A stretch of DNA of 64,000 bases. It comes from Paenibacillus nanensis (GTDB lineage: Bacteria; Bacillota; Bacilli; Paenibacillales; Paenibacillaceae). How positions within the stretch are numbered: the first letter of the stretch is position 1; each line of letters starts with the position of its first letter. This document shows positions 62,214 through 64,000 of the stretch, in pieces. The notes under the pieces were generated by a model. It was not told the DNA's origin. It was given only the letters and a program-made list of their open reading frames with translations, and ran no database searches. The translations under genes and the position numbers were made by a program. The stretch lies in the NCBI RefSeq assembly GCF_003583765.1, contig NZ_QXQA01000006.1:224358-288357 (forward strand), given 5' to 3'.

Positions 62214-62251
62214 AAAAAACTCTTAAAATTCGATTGTCGAATTTCAAGAGT
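62214..62251 (-). terminator. terminator of rRNA-tRNA operon
   Basis: The arms at 62219-62233 and 62237-62251 pair over 15 bp (one G-U) with a 3-nt loop; a T tract follows on the minus strand. It lies 14 nt past the last tRNA. Confidence 0.88.
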
Positions 62252-62264
62252 GTCATTTGCATCA

Positions 62265-62346
62265 TGGTGCCGGTGAGAGGACTCGAACCTCCACGGTTTC
62301 CCTCACGATTTTGAGTCGCGCGCGTCTGCCATTCCGCCACACCGGC
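62265..62346 (-). tRNA. tRNA-Leu(CAA)
   Basis: Class II cloverleaf with encoded CCA; anticodon loop CTCAAAA. Last gene of the array. Confidence 0.9.
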
Positions 62347-62358
62347 TTTTTAATATAA

Positions 62359-62435
62359 TGGCGCGGCCTAAGAGATTCGAACTCCTGACCTTTTGATTCG
62401 TAGTCAAACGCTCTATCCAGCTGAGCTAAGGCCGC
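62359..62435 (-). tRNA. tRNA-Arg(ACG)
   Basis: Cloverleaf with acceptor GCGGCCT/AGGCCGC, anticodon loop CTACGAA, encoded CCA. It occupies the position of a second Leu tRNA in the comparable B. subtilis array. Confidence 0.92.
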
Positions 62436-62449
62436 ACATTATGGTTTTG

Positions 62450-62523
62450 TGGAGGCGCCACCCAGACTCGAACTGGGGGTAAAGCTTTTGCAGAGCTCTG
62501 CCTTACCACTTGGCTATGGCGCC
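62450..62523 (-). tRNA. tRNA-Cys(GCA)
   Basis: Anticodon loop CTGCAAA in a 74-nt cloverleaf with encoded CCA. Confidence 0.92.
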
Positions 62524-62533
62524 GTAAAAATAA

Positions 62534-62608
62534 TGGAGCGGAAGACGGGAATCGAACCCGCGACCCTCGCCTTGGCAAGGCGATGCTCTACCGCTGAGCC
62601 ACTTCCGC
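62534..62608 (-). tRNA. tRNA-Gly(GCC)
   Basis: Anticodon loop TTGCCAA with stems TCGCC/GGCGA; encoded CCA. Confidence 0.92.
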
Positions 62609-62613
62609 ATAAA

Positions 62614-62688
62614 TGGCTGGGGATCAAGGATTCGAACCTTGGAATGACGGAGTCAAAGTCCGTTGCCTTACCGCTTGGCTAATCCCCA
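62614..62688 (-). tRNA. tRNA-Gln(TTG)
   Basis: Anticodon loop CTTTGAC; acceptor starts TGGGGAT; encoded CCA. Confidence 0.92.
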
Positions 62689-62718
62689 ACGCAAGTTTTT
62701 AATTGTAAAGGTGTAATA

Positions 62719-62795
62719 TGGGGCGATCGATGGGACTTGAACCCACGAATGCCGGAGCCACAATCCGGTGCGTTAACCCCTTCGCCACGACCGCC
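62719..62795 (-). tRNA. tRNA-His(GTG)
   Basis: Anticodon loop TTGTGGC and the extra 5' G opposite C73 that marks histidine tRNA; encoded CCA. Confidence 0.93.
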
Positions 62796-62816
62796 ATGTG
62801 AACACCTTTATGAAAT

Positions 62817-62890
62817 TGGCAGGGGCAGCAGGAATTGAACCCACACCAAAGGTTTTGGAGACCTTTGTTCTACCTTTAAACTATGCCCCT
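62817..62890 (-). tRNA. tRNA-Trp(CCA)
   Basis: Anticodon loop CTCCAAA; acceptor AGGGGCA; encoded CCA. Confidence 0.92.
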
Positions 62891-62897
62891 AGGTAAG

Positions 62898-62981
62898 TGG
62901 TGGAGGATGATGGATTCGAACCACCGAACCCGAAGGAAGAGATTTACAGTCTCCCGCGTTTGGCCACTTCGCTAATCCTCC
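62898..62981 (-). tRNA. tRNA-Tyr(GTA)
   Basis: Class II cloverleaf with long variable arm; anticodon loop CTGTAAA; encoded CCA. Confidence 0.92.
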
Positions 62982-62984
62982 ATG

Positions 62985-63060
<76 letters not shown>

Positions 63061-63085
63061 ATATTCAATCATTGCAAAACATTGA

Positions 63086-63161
<76 letters not shown>

Positions 63162-63175
63162 TGATGATGTTATAA

Positions 63176-63252
63176 TGGCGGAGCTGACGGGATTCGAACC
63201 CGCGGTCTCCTGCGTGACAGGCAGGCATGTTAGGCCTCTACACCACAGCTCC
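63176..63252 (-). tRNA. tRNA-Asp(GTC)
   Basis: Anticodon loop CTGTCAC with CCTGC/GCAGG stem; encoded CCA. Confidence 0.92.
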
Positions 63253-63289
63253 ACATCATATTGTACCCGGATATCTCAGGGTGATAATT

Positions 63290-63366
63290 TGGTTGCGGGG
63301 GCAGGATTTGAACCTGCGGCCTTCGGGTTATGAGCCCGACGAGCTACCGAGCTGCTCCACCCCGCG
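63290..63366 (-). tRNA. initiator tRNA-fMet(CAT)
   Basis: Anticodon loop CTCATAA. The unpaired C1 opposite A72 and the GGG/CCC end of the anticodon stem identify the initiator rather than elongator Met tRNA. Encoded CCA. Confidence 0.93.
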
Positions 63367-63373
63367 TCGTTAA

Positions 63374-63449
63374 TGGTGGAGGATGACGGGATCGAACCGC
63401 CGACCCTCTGCTTGTAAGGCAGATGCTCTCCCAGCTGAGCTAATCCTCC
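63374..63449 (-). tRNA. tRNA-Val(TAC)
   Basis: Anticodon loop CTTACAA with TCTGC/GCAGA stem; encoded CCA. First gene after the internal promoter candidate. Confidence 0.92.
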
Positions 63450-63467
63450 ATGTTGAGCGACTTTTAT

Positions 63468-63497
63468 ATCATATCACATTAGCCTATATGATTGCAA
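63468..63497 (-). promoter_or_regulatory. candidate internal promoter in tRNA array
   Basis: On the minus strand TTGCAA (63492-63497) and TATGAT (63468-63473) are 18 nt apart, in the only long spacer of the array, and would start transcription about 12 nt before tRNA-Val. Confidence 0.5.
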
Positions 63498-63526
63498 GTC
63501 TTTTTTTATTTTTTTCTTAAAAGAGA

Positions 63527-63601
63527 TGGTGACCCGTAGGGGATTCGAACCCCTGTTACCTCCGTGAAAGGGAGGTGTCTTAACCCCTTGACCAACGGGC
63601 C
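63527..63601 (-). tRNA. tRNA-Glu(TTC)
   Basis: Anticodon loop CTTTCAC with CCTCC/GGAGG stem; encoded CCA. Confidence 0.92.
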
Positions 63602-63605
63602 ATAC

Positions 63606-63696
63606 TGGCAGAGAGGAAGGGATTCGAACCCTCGATACGCGGTTAACGTATACACGATTTCCAATCGTGCTCCTTCGACCACTCGGACACCTCTCT
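63606..63696 (-). tRNA. tRNA-Ser(GGA)
   Basis: Class II cloverleaf of 91 nt with long variable arm; anticodon loop TTGGAAA; encoded CCA. Confidence 0.92.
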
Positions 63697-63699
63697 GTA

Positions 63700-63775
63700 T
63701 GGCTCCCCGAACAGGACTCGAACCTGTGACAACTCGATTAACAGTCGAGTGCTCTACCAACTGAGCTATCAGGGA
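63700..63775 (-). tRNA. tRNA-Asn(GTT)
   Basis: Anticodon loop CTGTTAA with CTCGA/TCGAG stem; encoded CCA. First tRNA after the 23S gene. Confidence 0.92.
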
Positions 63776-63857
63776 ATGGAAATATGCGATTTTCTCAAGG
63801 CTTGCGCCTTGAAAACTGGATACGAAAGTTTGCTGAACTTTAGCTTGTAATTAGGGT

Positions 63858-63909
63858 CCCCGCAAAGTATCAAGAATAATCCTCGAAGCATTCGCTTCAC
63901 TTTGTGGGG
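63858..63909 (-). other. stem-loop in 23S-tRNA spacer, probable rRNA processing structure
   Basis: CCCCGCAAAGT (63858-63868) and ACTTTGTGGGG (63899-63909) pair over 11 bp around an inner GAAGC/GCTTC hairpin. It follows the 23S 3' end by about 10 nt and has no T tract, fitting a processing stalk rather than a terminator. Confidence 0.5.
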
Positions 63910-63918
63910 TATCATTTA

Positions 63919-64000
63919 GGATAAGCCCTCGACCGATTAGTATTCGTCAGCTCCACACATTGCTGTGCTTCCACCCCGAACCTATCAACCTCGTCGTCTT
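63919..64000 (-). rRNA. 23S rRNA, 3' end (partial, runs off the window)
   Basis: The minus strand carries the conserved last stretch of bacterial 23S rRNA, including GACGACGAGGTTGATAGG, GTGTGGAGCTGACGAATAC and ACTAATCGGTCGAGGGCTTA, ending near 63919. The remaining about 2.8 kb lie beyond the right edge. Confidence 0.95.

Noticed and set aside
63779..63918. 5S rRNA in the 23S-tRNA spacer
   Set aside because: None of the conserved 5S segments is visible, and the spacer is taken up by stem-loops and leader-like sequence.

Overview
The window reads as a chromosomal segment of an endospore-forming Paenibacillus-like member of the Bacillales. The grounds are a small acid-soluble spore protein gene (sspI) beside a SpoU/TrmH methyltransferase gene, S-layer-homology (SLH) proteins, a YesMN-type two-component system next to a CUT1 sugar transporter, an OpuA betaine transporter with a GbsR-type repressor, LiaRS/PspA-type envelope-stress genes, and a 16-gene tRNA array behind a 23S rRNA gene whose order nearly matches the B. 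subtilis trnD array. No insertion sequence, prophage, integrase or CRISPR array was recognised.

Layout. 0.1-1.4 kb: YcaQ/AlkX-type DNA glycosylase. 1.4-8.1 kb (minus): sensor kinase, AraC-type response regulator, two permeases and a lipoprotein for an unknown carbohydrate, probably one operon. 8.3-12.1 kb: decaying accessory DNA with a TetR/hydrolase chimeric relic, a GNAT relic, an HxlR/isochorismatase pair and two small secreted proteins. 12.1-15.0 kb: large SLH protein. 15.3-16.6 kb: RDD membrane protein and an unknown protein. 17.1-22.7 kb: OmpR-type two-component system divergent from a VTC-domain / DUF4956 / Cthe_2159-like lipoprotein operon. 22.8-28.7 kb: hydrolase, HxlR with quinone-oxidoreductase-like enzyme, sigma factor with anti-sigma-like protein, ArsR with MFS exporter. 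28.9-31.3 kb: RNA methyltransferase, sspI and an orphan phnM. 31.7-35.4 kb: gbsR and opuABC. 35.5-39.3 kb: gntP-gnd-gntK. 39.5-43.6 kb: LacI repressor with two Gfo/Idh/MocA oxidoreductases and a ThuA protein. 43.8-48.1 kb: SLH-anchored serine hydrolase and membrane-anchored FAD oxidoreductase. 48.2-51.5 kb: prfC and zwf. 51.6-55.9 kb: YwmB-like protein, two unknown proteins, moeA and mobB. 55.9-59.9 kb: LiaRS-like kinase/regulator with two PspA paralogues, PspC and a small LiaI-like membrane protein. 60.1-62.1 kb: NlpC/P60 hydrolase and a MEDS-domain histidine kinase. 62.2-64.0 kb: tRNA array and the 3' end of 23S rRNA.

How parts work together. Gluconate uptake and phosphorylation feed 6-phosphogluconate dehydrogenase, and zwf feeds the same pathway from glucose-6-phosphate. 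Several small regulator/target pairs carry visible candidate operators: the same 28-nt palindrome sits before both arsR and the MFS gene, a perfect 20-nt palindrome lies between an HxlR gene and the isochorismatase gene, and a 24-nt palindrome lies before lacI. Envelope functions (three SLH or NlpC/P60 proteins, PspA/PspC, the VTC locus) are strongly represented. Nothing here is clearly a wholly new system. The best candidates for new biology are the VTC/DUF4956/Cthe_2159 locus, the doubled PspA operon, the orphan phnM, the palindromic repeat cluster near 31.5 kb and the rRNA operon end that lacks 5S.
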